DNA of 23,011 nucleotides. Source: an uncultured Prevotella sp. (GTDB taxonomy: Bacteria > Bacteroidota > Bacteroidia > Bacteroidales > Bacteroidaceae). Where the stretch lies: assembly GCA_938028745.1 (NCBI GenBank), contig CALIZL010000068.1, positions 1 to 23,011 on the forward strand, in the 5' to 3' direction. The notes under the pieces are model-generated. The model did no database searches. It saw only the letters and a program-made list of their open reading frames with translations, and had not been told where the DNA came from. Below are positions 9,378 through 17,212 of the stretch, piece by piece (within the stretch, counting starts at the first letter, position 1; each line of letters starts with the position of its first letter). The position numbers and the translations under genes are program-made.

Positions 9378-10805
9378 TTACTTTCCTTTTGTTGCCACCA
9401 TCTGCTTAGCAAAATCATCTTCGGGGTCCAATGCCAAAACTTTCTCTGCGTATTCAACAGAAGAATTCATTTCTTTCTTTATATAATAATAATAAGCGAG
9501 TTGTTTATAACATTCGATAAGATGTTCCTTGTTGCTCCCACTCTTTTCGAGTAGTTCCGCAGCCTTCGAGAAATAAGGTTTAGCCAATCCCTTTGCGTAT
9601 TCCGGGTCGAGCATGGCATTTGCATTCCCCTGCCAATAAAATCCGAGATAGCTGTTTGGTCGTAGCGTTGCCACTTGTCCAAACAAATCAGCGGCATGTT
9701 CAATAGCCTTGGTTTGTTCCTCGGTTCTTTTCTCATTCTCTTTGACATAAGTACCCTTTCTCCAATAGAGCCTGCCCAACTGGAATATTTCGTATGCACG
9801 ATTATCGGTAGTGTCTTTCAAGTTAGAAACATACTGCTCATAATACTTGATGGCATTATCATAATCATGTATTCGGCTATATGCATCAGAAATCTGCTTG
9901 TGGATTCCCGGAATATTTCCATTCTTTTGGAGAGCTACATTAAATTGCTGTATCGCTTCCTGCGTTCTTCCTAGTCCGCTCAACGCATAACCATAGTATA
10001 TATAGTCTTGGTATTGAGGTTTAGTATCCTTGCTATTGTTGAACAAGTCGTTAGCATTACTGATAGCAGTATCGAAATGTTGCAGTTCGGTATTGTTGTA
10101 CAGGAGCAACCTATTAAACACAGGGTCTTTTGATGCCCGTTTATGCCCCAATGTAGCAAGATCTAAGGATTGCGTGTAATCTTTCTTTATATACAAGCTT
10201 AGGGAATACTGCATTAATTCCTTATCGTTCAAAGAATCGATACCTATACTCTTATAGGCTGCAATAGCATTTGTAAGGTCGTTTGCAGTATAATACACTT
10301 CGGCCATCATCCTCTGTACATTTAGGTCAGGCCGGTTTCTTTTCAAAGCATGAAGCGTTTCTATGGACTTGTTGATTTCTTTCGCCTTCAACAACTCGGC
10401 CAACTTATAATACGCTTCCGGGTCTTTACGGTCAAAATACATAGCCCTTCTATAATAAAATTGTGCGGAGTCAGGCCTATTTCTCGCCTTTGCAATATCT
10501 CCGCCTAGATTTAAGGCTTTTGTTGTAATACGCCTACACCTTTGGGCTAGATAAAAATAATGGGTGGCTTCATCCACTTGTCCAGCTCTAAGGTAAAGCG
10601 TACCGAGACTAGCCAACAAGGCTCCGTCTTCTTTATGTTTACTTGCGAATTTCTCCGCGCTACTCTTAGCTGCGTCAGGACTGCTTGTAAGTAAGGTTGC
10701 AATCACCTGTAAATCGTCATTATACGAAAAATAGTCCTGCGAGAAGACAGGAAGACTAATCATAGCACAGAAAACAAACGCCAGCCACTTTTTAGTCATA
10801 CTCAT
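9378..10805 (-). CDS. Secreted tetratricopeptide-repeat protein
   Basis: 475 residues with a signal peptide (MTKKWLAFVFCAMISLPVFSQ). The rest is a run of TPR-type helix pairs, for example ASLGTLYLRAGQVDEATHYF, YYKLAELLKAKEINKSIETL, IYYGYALSGLGRTQEAIQQF, ISDAYSRIHDYDNAIKYY and LAYYYYIKKEMNSSVEYA, giving roughly ten repeats. TPR arrays act as protein-binding scaffolds; here it would act in the periplasm or at the envelope. It is the first gene of the five-gene operon, 31 nt before the next start. No enzymatic motif is seen. The start at 10805 or an ATG two codons later are equally possible. Confidence 0.9.
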   Translation of the reverse strand: MSMTKKWLAFVFCAMISLPVFSQDYFSYNDDLQVIATLLTSSPDAAKSSAEKFASKHKEDGALLASLGTLYLRAGQVDEATHYFYLAQRCRRITTKALNLGGDIAKARNRPDSAQFYYRRAMYFDRKDPEAYYKLAELLKAKEINKSIETLHALKRNRPDLNVQRMMAEVYYTANDLTNAIAAYKSIGIDSLNDKELMQYSLSLYIKKDYTQSLDLATLGHKRASKDPVFNRLLLYNNTELQHFDTAISNANDLFNNSKDTKPQYQDYIYYGYALSGLGRTQEAIQQFNVALQKNGNIPGIHKQISDAYSRIHDYDNAIKYYEQYVSNLKDTTDNRAYEIFQLGRLYWRKGTYVKENEKRTEEQTKAIEHAADLFGQVATLRPNSYLGFYWQGNANAMLDPEYAKGLAKPYFSKAAELLEKSGSNKEHLIECYKQLAYYYYIKKEMNSSVEYAEKVLALDPEDDFAKQMVATKGK

Positions 10806-10901
10806 AATTATTTGATCACCATTAATTTAATAACAGACTGTCGACTAATGACAGGACTGTGCACATTCTATTATCAAGGCACTTCACTCCAATTCTCCTT
10901 G

Positions 10902-10909
10902 CAAAATTA
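10902..10909 (-). promoter_or_regulatory. Predicted -7 box of the envelope operon promoter
   Basis: The minus strand reads TAATTTTG, a match to the Bacteroidetes -7 consensus TAnnTTTG. It lies about 95 nt before the ATG of the TPR gene. No clear TTTG -33 box is seen at the usual 19-21 bp, so the promoter may be weak or regulated. It is the only good match in the 370-bp gap before the operon. Confidence 0.5.
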
Positions 10910-11077
10910 AGCAGGAAGTTCATTATTTCGTCAGCAGCAATATTCCATACTGTCAACCCTGCCATAAGACAAGGCAAACAACAAAAGAAGAATTATAAAC
11001 GTAAGATATTAGCTACATAACAAAACGAATAGTTCTTCGTCGTCATTTAGATTATTAACGTCATTTTGAAGATAGGC

Positions 11078-11114
11078 CAGGGCCACCTGAAAGTCACGAC
11101 TCCAAATGGCCCTG
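11078..11114 (-). terminator. Hairpin after the alanine-rich gene, possible terminator
   Basis: CAGGGCCA (11078-11085) pairs with TGGCCCTG (11107-11114), an 8-bp GC-rich stem, with a small inner AGTC/GACT palindrome in the loop. It lies about 60 nt past the stop of the alanine-rich gene. There is no clear T-run on the minus strand, so it may be a weak terminator, a stability hairpin or a protein site. Confidence 0.4.
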
Positions 11115-11175
11115 ACGTCTCATCTCACAACTGGAAATGTTATCCTACCGTTGCGTTTTTAAAGATTTAAGACCT

Positions 11176-11757
11176 TTAATTTGTAGACTTTGCTTTTTCA
11201 ATAGCAGCGTTAGCTGTTTCGATTGCAGCAGCAGCATCGGCACCGGCCTTAGCCAGCTCTGCCTTAGCCTTGTCAACCTCGGCCTTAGCCTTAGCAGCAT
11301 CTGCTGCCACCTTGGCCGTCATTTCCTTTGCTTTTGCAGCTTCTGTACGAGCTTTAAGCGCCGTTGCCTTACAAGCATTTGCGTTAGCAATAGCCTTTTC
11401 CGTTTCGGCCTTTGCTTGGTTGGCGGCTTCTACGGCCTTCTGGGCCTCAGCCTCAGCAGCTTCTGCATCAGCACGTGCCTGCTCCGACTCAGCCTTAGCT
11501 TTTTCAGAGTCCATTCTCGCTTTCTCTGCTTCCACTTTAGCCTTAGCTGCTATCACTTTAGCTTTTGCTGCTTCGGCTCTTTGTTTTGCTGCTTCTGCGG
11601 CTGCTCTTGCAGCGTCGCTCTTGGCCTTTTGGGCGTCGGTTACGGCTCTTTGCGCATCCGCCACTGCAGACCCTTGGTTTTCAGACTGAGCAGAGGCACT
11701 CATAACCGAGACAAATGCTACGGCTACAATAGACAAGATACACCTTCTCATTTTCAT
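11176..11757 (-). CDS. Secreted alanine-rich coiled-coil protein
   Basis: 193 residues. A signal peptide (MKMRRCILSIVAVAFVSVMSASAQ) is followed by about 165 residues made almost only of Ala, Lys, Glu, Asp, Gln and Arg, in patterns such as AKAKVEAEKARMDSEKAKA and ADAAKAKAEVDKAKAELAKA. This predicts one long amphipathic helix or coiled coil with alanine at core positions, like the stalk of TolA or the rods of Lpp-like proteins. There is no lipobox Cys after the signal peptide and no C-terminal domain; the lone mature Cys is in NANACKATAL. It has its own promoter upstream and a possible hairpin downstream, so it is a separate unit from the envelope operon next to it, though a shared role is conceivable. 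Biased composition makes homology calls unreliable. Confidence 0.8.
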   Translation of the reverse strand: MKMRRCILSIVAVAFVSVMSASAQSENQGSAVADAQRAVTDAQKAKSDAARAAAEAAKQRAEAAKAKVIAAKAKVEAEKARMDSEKAKAESEQARADAEAAEAEAQKAVEAANQAKAETEKAIANANACKATALKARTEAAKAKEMTAKVAADAAKAKAEVDKAKAELAKAGADAAAAIETANAAIEKAKSTN

Positions 11758-11855
11758 ATTTCCTTAATATTAAATATAAAATATAACACGATTGGCATGT
11801 CAATCATGGTAATAAATTTAATTTAAACGAACATGCCCGTTTACTATTTCTGATG

Positions 11856-11886
11856 CAAAATTACAAAAAAAAAGAAACACCCAAAA
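11856..11886 (-). promoter_or_regulatory. Predicted promoter of the alanine-rich coiled-coil gene
   Basis: On the minus strand a -33 TTTTG (11882-11886) and a -7 TAATTTTG (11856-11863) are separated by 18 bp that include a nine-T run. This closely fits the Bacteroidetes vegetative promoter. The predicted transcript would have a leader of about 95 nt. Confidence 0.65.
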
Positions 11887-12367
11887 GAAAATCAAGAAAA
11901 TAATGTAAATTATTCGGTATTTCTGTTGTAAAACATGTTAAAATGAATAAGATATAAAAAAGGAGATAATATAACAGAAAAAATGAACAATAAAATACTG
12001 GTTAACAAGAGAATAAATAACATACTAAGAAATAAGCCCAAGAGTGAAATGCCAACAAAGACACATATATAAAGATGTGATAAACGTAAAATATAGCCAC
12101 AACGCACTAAACAACAAGGGATTATAATCGACTTGCATAAGAAAATTGAAGCGGACAATAGCGTAAGCCACAACGGCGCGTACCTAGAAGCCACCTCAAC
12201 TACTTGTAAAAGAACAGTTATTTGTAACGGTTTCTTTTCTGCAAAACATTATCCGCGGTCCTCACAGCTAATATGAAGATACCATCATCACCACGAAAAC
12301 GCCCAATGACGTTTAGCCAATTCATACCTGACTATATAATCTTCAACAATTTCCAGCAGAAAAAGTG

Positions 12368-12718
12368 AACCCCAATCGGGCATTCACCGCTTAGCTTATC
12401 TTTATATAGTAAACTGTGTTGCTTTGGGAAAATAGTTGCTCGAAGAGTGTAAAATGTGTGTAGCATGGCAAAATACACCCGTACGTAGAGGAAAGAGAGC
12501 ACATTTTGTTAGTTTACGATGAACCTATAGCTTTCCAAATTCATTTCAGCTCGCCTATCAGTCGTTTCAATTGCTTCCTGTCCATCTTTCGTTTGTTTGT
12601 CGGCATCTGGCCTTTCACATCCGCTTGACATTGCTCGCTAGGCATTCAAGAATAAGACGGGCATTAAACCCAACAATACAAAAAATTGCACAGGCTCTCA
12701 TGTCCAATTTGGATTTAA
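12368..12718 (-). repeat. Dispersed repeat, copy A (interrupted)
   Basis: Copy A is homologous, in inverted orientation, to 13879-14073. The best block is 12573-12607, which matches 13987-14021 at 33 of 35 bases. The flanks 12368-12393 (AACCCCAATCGGGC...) and about 12608-12718 (CACAGGCTC near 12690) also match. Copy A has about 150 bp of unrelated sequence between its two outer blocks where copy B has about 25 bp, so it was interrupted or copy B shortened. A frame through it reads LPVHLSFVCRHL, but this reflects the repeat and not a real protein. Confidence 0.75.
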
Positions 12719-13268
12719 TGAACATTCTACTTATCAAACCAACTTCTCCTGGCTCAGAATAAGACCAGCTCAACAAAAGAATGTGCCTATCTCTGACGAA
12801 CGAACAACAAATAAAACCTTAGGACATCTTTCCACCATCACAAGTTCGGATAAACAAAATAATATGGGATTACAAACCCATAGAGCCACAACTCCAAAAC
12901 GTCGCAAACCCAAAAGCACTCAAACACATCAGCCCAGAAACGTAAATTTTTTCTTTTTATCAGACACAACACACCCTATTCGCAATCCCATTCTAGCGAA
13001 AATCGAGGTCGAAAAACAGGAAAATCACCACTTTTGCCAGCCTTTCGCCCCTATTGATTTGTCTGTTTTTAAGAAGACAACCTGCGTTTTGCACCATTTA
13101 GCCTTTCTAGTTTGGTTGCCAAGTCGATTTTTTTCAAGCCGAAATACCTGCTTTTGGCCTCGAAAACTTAACTTTTTAATGGGTATTTTGCCCCTTTTAA
13201 GCCATGTTTTAATGGTTTCGAAACGGTTTTACGATGCCTTTACAGTGTATTTTCATGCACATCGTCTC

Positions 13269-13422
13269 GCATTTAGCAGCATTTTGGCTTGCATTTAGCA
13301 CCAAAATGCACTGCGTTTAGCACCAAAATGTACTGCGTTTAGCACCAAATTGCACTGCATTTAGCACCAAAACGCACTCCATTTTGCGGCAAAACGCACT
13401 TTATTCTGCTGCAAATAGCCCC
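13269..13422 (+). repeat. 22-bp tandem repeat, about 6-7 units
   Basis: Head-to-tail units start at 13269, 13291, 13313, 13335, 13357, 13379 and 13401, exactly 22 bp apart. The core consensus is GCRTTTAGCACCAAAAYGCA plus CT; units 2-5 are nearly identical and the outer units are degenerate. Units 1 and 2 also form GCATTTTGG...CCAAAATGC, a 9-bp inverted repeat (13279-13287 and 13301-13309). No gene lies within it. Related GCACCAAAA words recur at about 13492-13503. Confidence 0.85.
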
Positions 13423-13604
13423 GAAACTGGTGCAAATTGCGGTTTTATGCAATGTACATTCATTTTGACAGCATTCACAACTAACCCTATTTTGCACCAA
13501 AACTAACCCTCGCGAGAATCGTTTTTTTGCGACCGGGTGGACATTTGGTGAACTACGAGGGTAGCCATAATGTTAAAATCCTTACTGAAAAGTGGACAAA
13601 GATT

Positions 13605-13668
13605 GAGTTGACAAGTGGACGAGTTGACCATCTAACAAGTTAAAAAGGAGACAAGGGGACAAGTTTAC
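13605..13668 (+). repeat. Degenerate 8-bp-periodic tract
   Basis: Eight consecutive octamers can be read in phase: GAGTTGAC, AAGTGGAC, GAGTTGAC, CATCTAAC, AAGTTAAA, AAGGAGAC, AAGGGGAC, AAGTTTAC. Further copies flank it (AAGTGGAC at 13590, GAGTTGAC at 13685). The consensus is roughly RAGTNGAC. Similar octamer tracts occur at 18893-18940 and near 21903-21933 on the other strand. Confidence 0.7.
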
Positions 13669-13878
13669 AGATTTATGAGTGGTCGAGTTGACTGCTTACA
13701 CCCTCGTGTTTTGACATAAATACAGGTATTTCAGACATAAAATGTAAGGGAACATCAAAGAAACTAAATGGGATTAGCCCATCACTACAACAAGCAAGCG
13801 TGAAAGATGCAGCAATCTTTTAACTATTTCAGCCTTTCACTTTCTCGCACATTCACCCTTTCATCCCTCTCTGTTTTA

Positions 13879-14073
13879 ACCCAAATCGGTTGTTAGAGCC
13901 TGTGCAGATTTTGTGTATTGTTGAGCATATTGTCTGCCCTATTCTTGAAGACGTAGCGGGATACGTCAAGAGAATAAGACAGGTAAGATGCCGACAAGCA
14001 AACGAAAGATGAACAGGAAGCGATGGGAACAACCTAAAACAACAGGTAAGCGGTCTAACGCCCGATTGGGGTT
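13879..14073 (+). repeat. Dispersed repeat, copy B
   Basis: This is the more complete copy of the repeat that is inverted at 12368-12718. It contains an imperfect hairpin, 13940-13955 with 13962-13976 (TATTCTTGAAGACGTA, loop GCGGGA, TACGTCAAGAGAATA). The minus-strand frame across it reads LPVHLSFACRHL, parallel to copy A, which shows the frame is carried by the repeat. Such short frames are easily mis-annotated as hypothetical proteins. Confidence 0.75.
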
Positions 14074-14511
14074 TAATAAGTTGACCAATGGTAAATCGCA
14101 TATTGAATGATGTTAATCCTATACGTTTTGCAAGAACGATGCTATTTCTATCACAAACTCACGTTTCTCCATATCGGCCAAGACTTAGAGGAAGGCAAAC
14201 ATTCAACCCAACAAACCAACACCATCTTCCAAGAAATAGGCTGAATAGCACAGATTGGCCTTACCTTCCTTGCAAGGTTAAGGCATGTTATAAAAGTTCC
14301 ATGCTTATGCCTTTTCTTCTTTTATTAGTCAAACAGAAATGGATTTGGAAAACCATAGGTGCATCGTAAGCAAACAAAAAGTGCTCCTTTTCCTCTGCGT
14401 AAGGATTTATTGATGCCATGCTACGCACGTCTTGCGTTCTTCTGACAACTATTTTTCAAAAGCAATTCTGTTTGACTATAAGTTCATTCTTGAGTGTATT
14501 TTTAGAACCTC

Positions 14512-14564
14512 CCTAAAATAAAAAGTTGCCTTTTCGGATGGTTTCAATCCGAAAAGGCAACTTT
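14512..14564 (-). terminator. Rho-independent terminator of the Nfn-type gene
   Basis: A perfect 18-bp stem, 14522-14539 with 14547-14564, encloses a 7-nt loop. On the minus strand it is followed by a T-rich run (TTTTTATTTT). It lies about 70 nt past the stop of the oxidoreductase gene and is the strongest terminator in the window. Confidence 0.9.
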
Positions 14565-14631
14565 AAATAAAATGGAGTGTATAGACAATACTTGGTGTAT
14601 TATATCGCCATGTAATAATTACGGTGCACGC

Positions 14632-16995
14632 TTAAAGTGCAGGTTGCAATTCTTCAGACAACTGCTTGTGCATGCTGGCGGCAGCCTTTCTACCGTCGCC
14701 CATAGCCAAAATAACCGTTGCACCACCGCGAACGATGTCGCCACCAGCATAAATTTCTGGGCGACTAGATTGCATACCTTCATTCACCACAATGGTATTC
14801 TTGCGTCCCAATTCAAGTCCGCGGATGGAATTAGGCACAAGCGGGTTGGGCGATACACCCACTGCAACAATTACTTGGTCTACATCGAGCGTCTTCGTAA
14901 CGCCCTCGATGGGTTGCGGACTACGTCTTCCGCTAGCGTCAGGCTCTCCCAACTCCATCACTTGCAGCACAGCAGCCTTAACAGCACCCTGCTCATCGGC
15001 TAGATATTCAAGCGGATTGTGCAACGTTAGGAAGTCGATACCCTCTTCTTTAGCGTGTTTCACCTCTTCAAGTCGAGCTGGCATCTCCGCCTCCGACCGC
15101 CTGTAAACCAGCGTAACCTCAGCTCCAAGGCGTTTGGCCGTGCGACACGAGTCCATCGCGGTGTTACCTCCGCCCACAACCATTACACGTTTGCCCAGGT
15201 TAATGGGCGTATCGGTGTTGGGATTGGCAGCATCCATGAGGTTAACACGTGTAAGATATTCGTTAGACGACATGATATTGATGGCGTTTTCGCCGGGTAT
15301 GCCCATAAAATTAGGTAGTCCAGCACCCGAACCAACAAAGATACCCTTGTATCCTTGCTCTTCCAAATCGTCTACGGAGATGGTCTTTCCAACGATGCAG
15401 TCGGTGATAAACTTCACCCCCATCTTTTTAAGATTGTCTATTTCCACGTCTACAATCTTATTGGGAAGTCTAAACTCAGGTATGCCATACTTCAAAACGC
15501 CCCCCACTTCGTGTAAGGCCTCGAACACGGTAACATCATAACCGAACTTGGCCATATCGCCAGCGAAACTCAAACCAGCAGGTCCAGACCCAACGACTGC
15601 AATCTTTATACCGTTGGCTGGTGCCAATTCGGGTACGGAGATATTGCCGCTTTCGCGTTCGTAATCAGCAGCAAAGCGTTCCAAATAACCGATAGCCACC
15701 GCGGGTTCGTTCATTTTTAGGTGCACACAACGGCTCTCGCACTGCTTTTCTTGCGGACAAACACGACCGCAAACGGCAGGTAGGGCCGATGTATCTTTAA
15801 GCACCTTAGCCGCAGCAAGAAACTGGCCACGCTCAATGTTCTTAATAAACGAGGGGATATTGATGCTAACGGGACAACCTTCCATGCAAGTAGGCTTGGC
15901 GCAGTCGAGGCAACGCTTAGCCTCCACCAAGGCCAGCTCTTTCGTTAGTCCTTTATTTACTTCCTCTACTCGCGAAGTGGCGCGGTAAACGGGGTCTAGT
16001 TCGGGCATTTCCACGCGGTGAATGCCCGTCCTTTCTTTGGGTTTCATGCTTGCACGCAACTCTTTTCGCCATTCGGCATTGCGATCTGTCAGCACGTCTA
16101 TGCCCTCTGTGGTTGGCTCCACGTCCATTGTGATGTCCGAAACAGTTTGCGCAACTCGCTCTTCCACCTGTTCGATATGGTCGTTATAACGTCGCAACTC
16201 TTCGCTCTCGGCTTTCTTGAATGTGCCCATTCGCTTGAACATCTCGTCCCAATCAACCAAAGCCCCATCAAATTCTGGGCCATCTATGCAAACAAACTTG
16301 GTCTTTCCGCCAATGGTGAGCCTACATGCGCCACACATTCCCGTACCATCTACCATGATGGTGTTAAGCGAAACGTCTGTGGGAATGTTGTATTTTTGGG
16401 TGAGAAGACAACAGAATTTCATCATGATGGCAGGCCCGATGGCGAAAGCGCGGTCAATATGTTCGGCATTAATGAACTTTTCCATGCCCACGGTTACAAC
16501 ACCTTGCTCGCCATACGAACCGTCGTCGGTCATAATAATCACTTCGTCTGAACTCTGCCTTACCTCATCTTCTAATATAATAAGGTCTTTCGAACGTCCT
16601 GCCAATACGGACAGAACGCGGTTCCCCGCAGCTTTCAGTGCACGAATGATGGGCAACATGGGTGCCACACCCACGCCACCGCCTGCGCAGATAACCGTTC
16701 CAAAGTTCTCGATATGCGTGGGATTGCCCAGCGGACCAACCACATCGGTAACATACTCGCCCTCGTTGAGGTTGCACAGCTTAATAGACGAGAGGCCAAC
16801 CTTTTGCACCACGAGTGTGATTGTACCTTTCGTTGTGTCGGCATCGGCAATGGTTAGCGGCATACGCTCGCCTTTGTCGCCCACCCTTACGATAACAAAG
16901 TTTCCGGCCTTTCTACTTTTGGCAATCAGTGGAGCCTCGATGTCGAAACGATACACCTTTTCGGAGAACTGTTCTTTTCTAATAATCTTATTCAT
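14632..16995 (-). CDS. Fused NfnA-NfnB-type NAD(P)H:ferredoxin oxidoreductase
   Basis: 787 residues joining two proteins that are separate subunits in many organisms. Residues 1-280 are a ferredoxin-NADP+ reductase-like half (FAD-binding RMPLTIAD, nucleotide-binding CAGGGVGVAPMLPIIRAL) with a [2Fe-2S] site VDGTGMCGACR plus VCIDGPEF near 218-240. The Asp-plus-three-Cys arrangement fits NfnA/sulfide dehydrogenase beta. Residues ~340-787 are GltD-like. They carry [4Fe-4S] cysteines in CLDCAKPTCMEGCP (near 360) and VCGRVCPQEKQCESRC (near 410), an FAD site GSGPAGLSFAGDM (near 468), an NADPH site VVGGGNTAMDSCRTAKRLG (near 607), and a terminal AGGDIVRGGATVILAMGDGR. The family exchanges electrons between NADH, NADPH and ferredoxin by flavin bifurcation in the cytoplasm. 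Databases often name such fusions dihydroorotate dehydrogenase B subunit/glutamate synthase; no GltB partner is present here. Confidence 0.92.
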   Translation of the reverse strand: MNKIIRKEQFSEKVYRFDIEAPLIAKSRKAGNFVIVRVGDKGERMPLTIADADTTKGTITLVVQKVGLSSIKLCNLNEGEYVTDVVGPLGNPTHIENFGTVICAGGGVGVAPMLPIIRALKAAGNRVLSVLAGRSKDLIILEDEVRQSSDEVIIMTDDGSYGEQGVVTVGMEKFINAEHIDRAFAIGPAIMMKFCCLLTQKYNIPTDVSLNTIMVDGTGMCGACRLTIGGKTKFVCIDGPEFDGALVDWDEMFKRMGTFKKAESEELRRYNDHIEQVEERVAQTVSDITMDVEPTTEGIDVLTDRNAEWRKELRASMKPKERTGIHRVEMPELDPVYRATSRVEEVNKGLTKELALVEAKRCLDCAKPTCMEGCPVSINIPSFIKNIERGQFLAAAKVLKDTSALPAVCGRVCPQEKQCESRCVHLKMNEPAVAIGYLERFAADYERESGNISVPELAPANGIKIAVVGSGPAGLSFAGDMAKFGYDVTVFEALHEVGGVLKYGIPEFRLPNKIVDVEIDNLKKMGVKFITDCIVGKTISVDDLEEQGYKGIFVGSGAGLPNFMGIPGENAINIMSSNEYLTRVNLMDAANPNTDTPINLGKRVMVVGGGNTAMDSCRTAKRLGAEVTLVYRRSEAEMPARLEEVKHAKEEGIDFLTLHNPLEYLADEQGAVKAAVLQVMELGEPDASGRRSPQPIEGVTKTLDVDQVIVAVGVSPNPLVPNSIRGLELGRKNTIVVNEGMQSSRPEIYAGGDIVRGGATVILAMGDGRKAAASMHKQLSEELQPAL

Positions 16996-17069
16996 GGCCT
17001 TGCAATTGATGTTGATTGTTTATGTTAATATACAAGTCGCAGGTTGTGTTTTGGTTTAAAAGCCCTGAT

Positions 17070-17104
17070 GCGGTGTCCGCTCTTTTTAATAAGGCGAACA
17101 CCGC
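17070..17104 (-). other. Strong hairpin between serS and the Nfn-type gene
   Basis: GCGGTGTCCGC (17070-17080) pairs with GCGAACACCGC (17094-17104), an 11-bp stem with one wobble and a 13-nt loop. It sits about 110 nt past the serS stop and 75 nt before the next start. There is no clean T-run on either side, so it is not a classical terminator. It could attenuate, stabilise or separate the two transcripts. Confidence 0.6.
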
Positions 17105-17212
17105 CCAGTGCATTTCTAATGTTTTTGTTTTGCGCTTTTGTGCGCCTTAATGATATTGTCTTGTTGCGTTTAAGTCCATTATCGGCCATGCTAATGGCCA
17201 TGGTCAAGGCAA

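Larger units (their letters stand above)
11887..14521. other. Long gene-free region rich in repeats
   Basis: About 2.6 kb without a convincing gene on either strand. Open frames here are short, low-complexity or lie on repeats, and none has a credible domain or start. Recognisable contents are two inverted copies of a dispersed repeat, a 22-bp tandem repeat and an 8-bp-periodic tract, each listed separately. Between 11887 and 12367, and between 14074 and 14511, I see nothing beyond AT-rich sequence. Confidence 0.7.

Noticed and set aside
11137..11826. 229-codon plus-strand frame rich in Cys, Ser, Leu and Phe
   Set aside because: It is the antisense shadow of the alanine-rich gene; GCN and AAR codons read backwards give such residues, and the opposite strand has a signal peptide and a promoter.
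11910..12194. 94-codon hydrophobic minus-strand frame that resembles membrane helices
   Set aside because: It starts with GTG, has no ribosome site, and lies in AT-rich DNA where any frame rich in T-containing codons looks hydrophobic.
12783..13298. 171-codon plus-strand frame
   Set aside because: Low-complexity translation with no domain or promoter; it ends inside the 22-bp tandem repeat.
13269..13422. CRISPR array
   Set aside because: The 22-bp units are contiguous with no unique spacers and no cas genes nearby.
13853..14101. 82-codon minus-strand frame with PVHLSFACRHL
   Set aside because: It coincides with a dispersed repeat present in two copies; the frame is a property of the repeat.
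16217..17059. 280-codon plus-strand frame
   Set aside because: Antisense shadow of the Nfn-type gene, whose cofactor motifs are clear on the minus strand.
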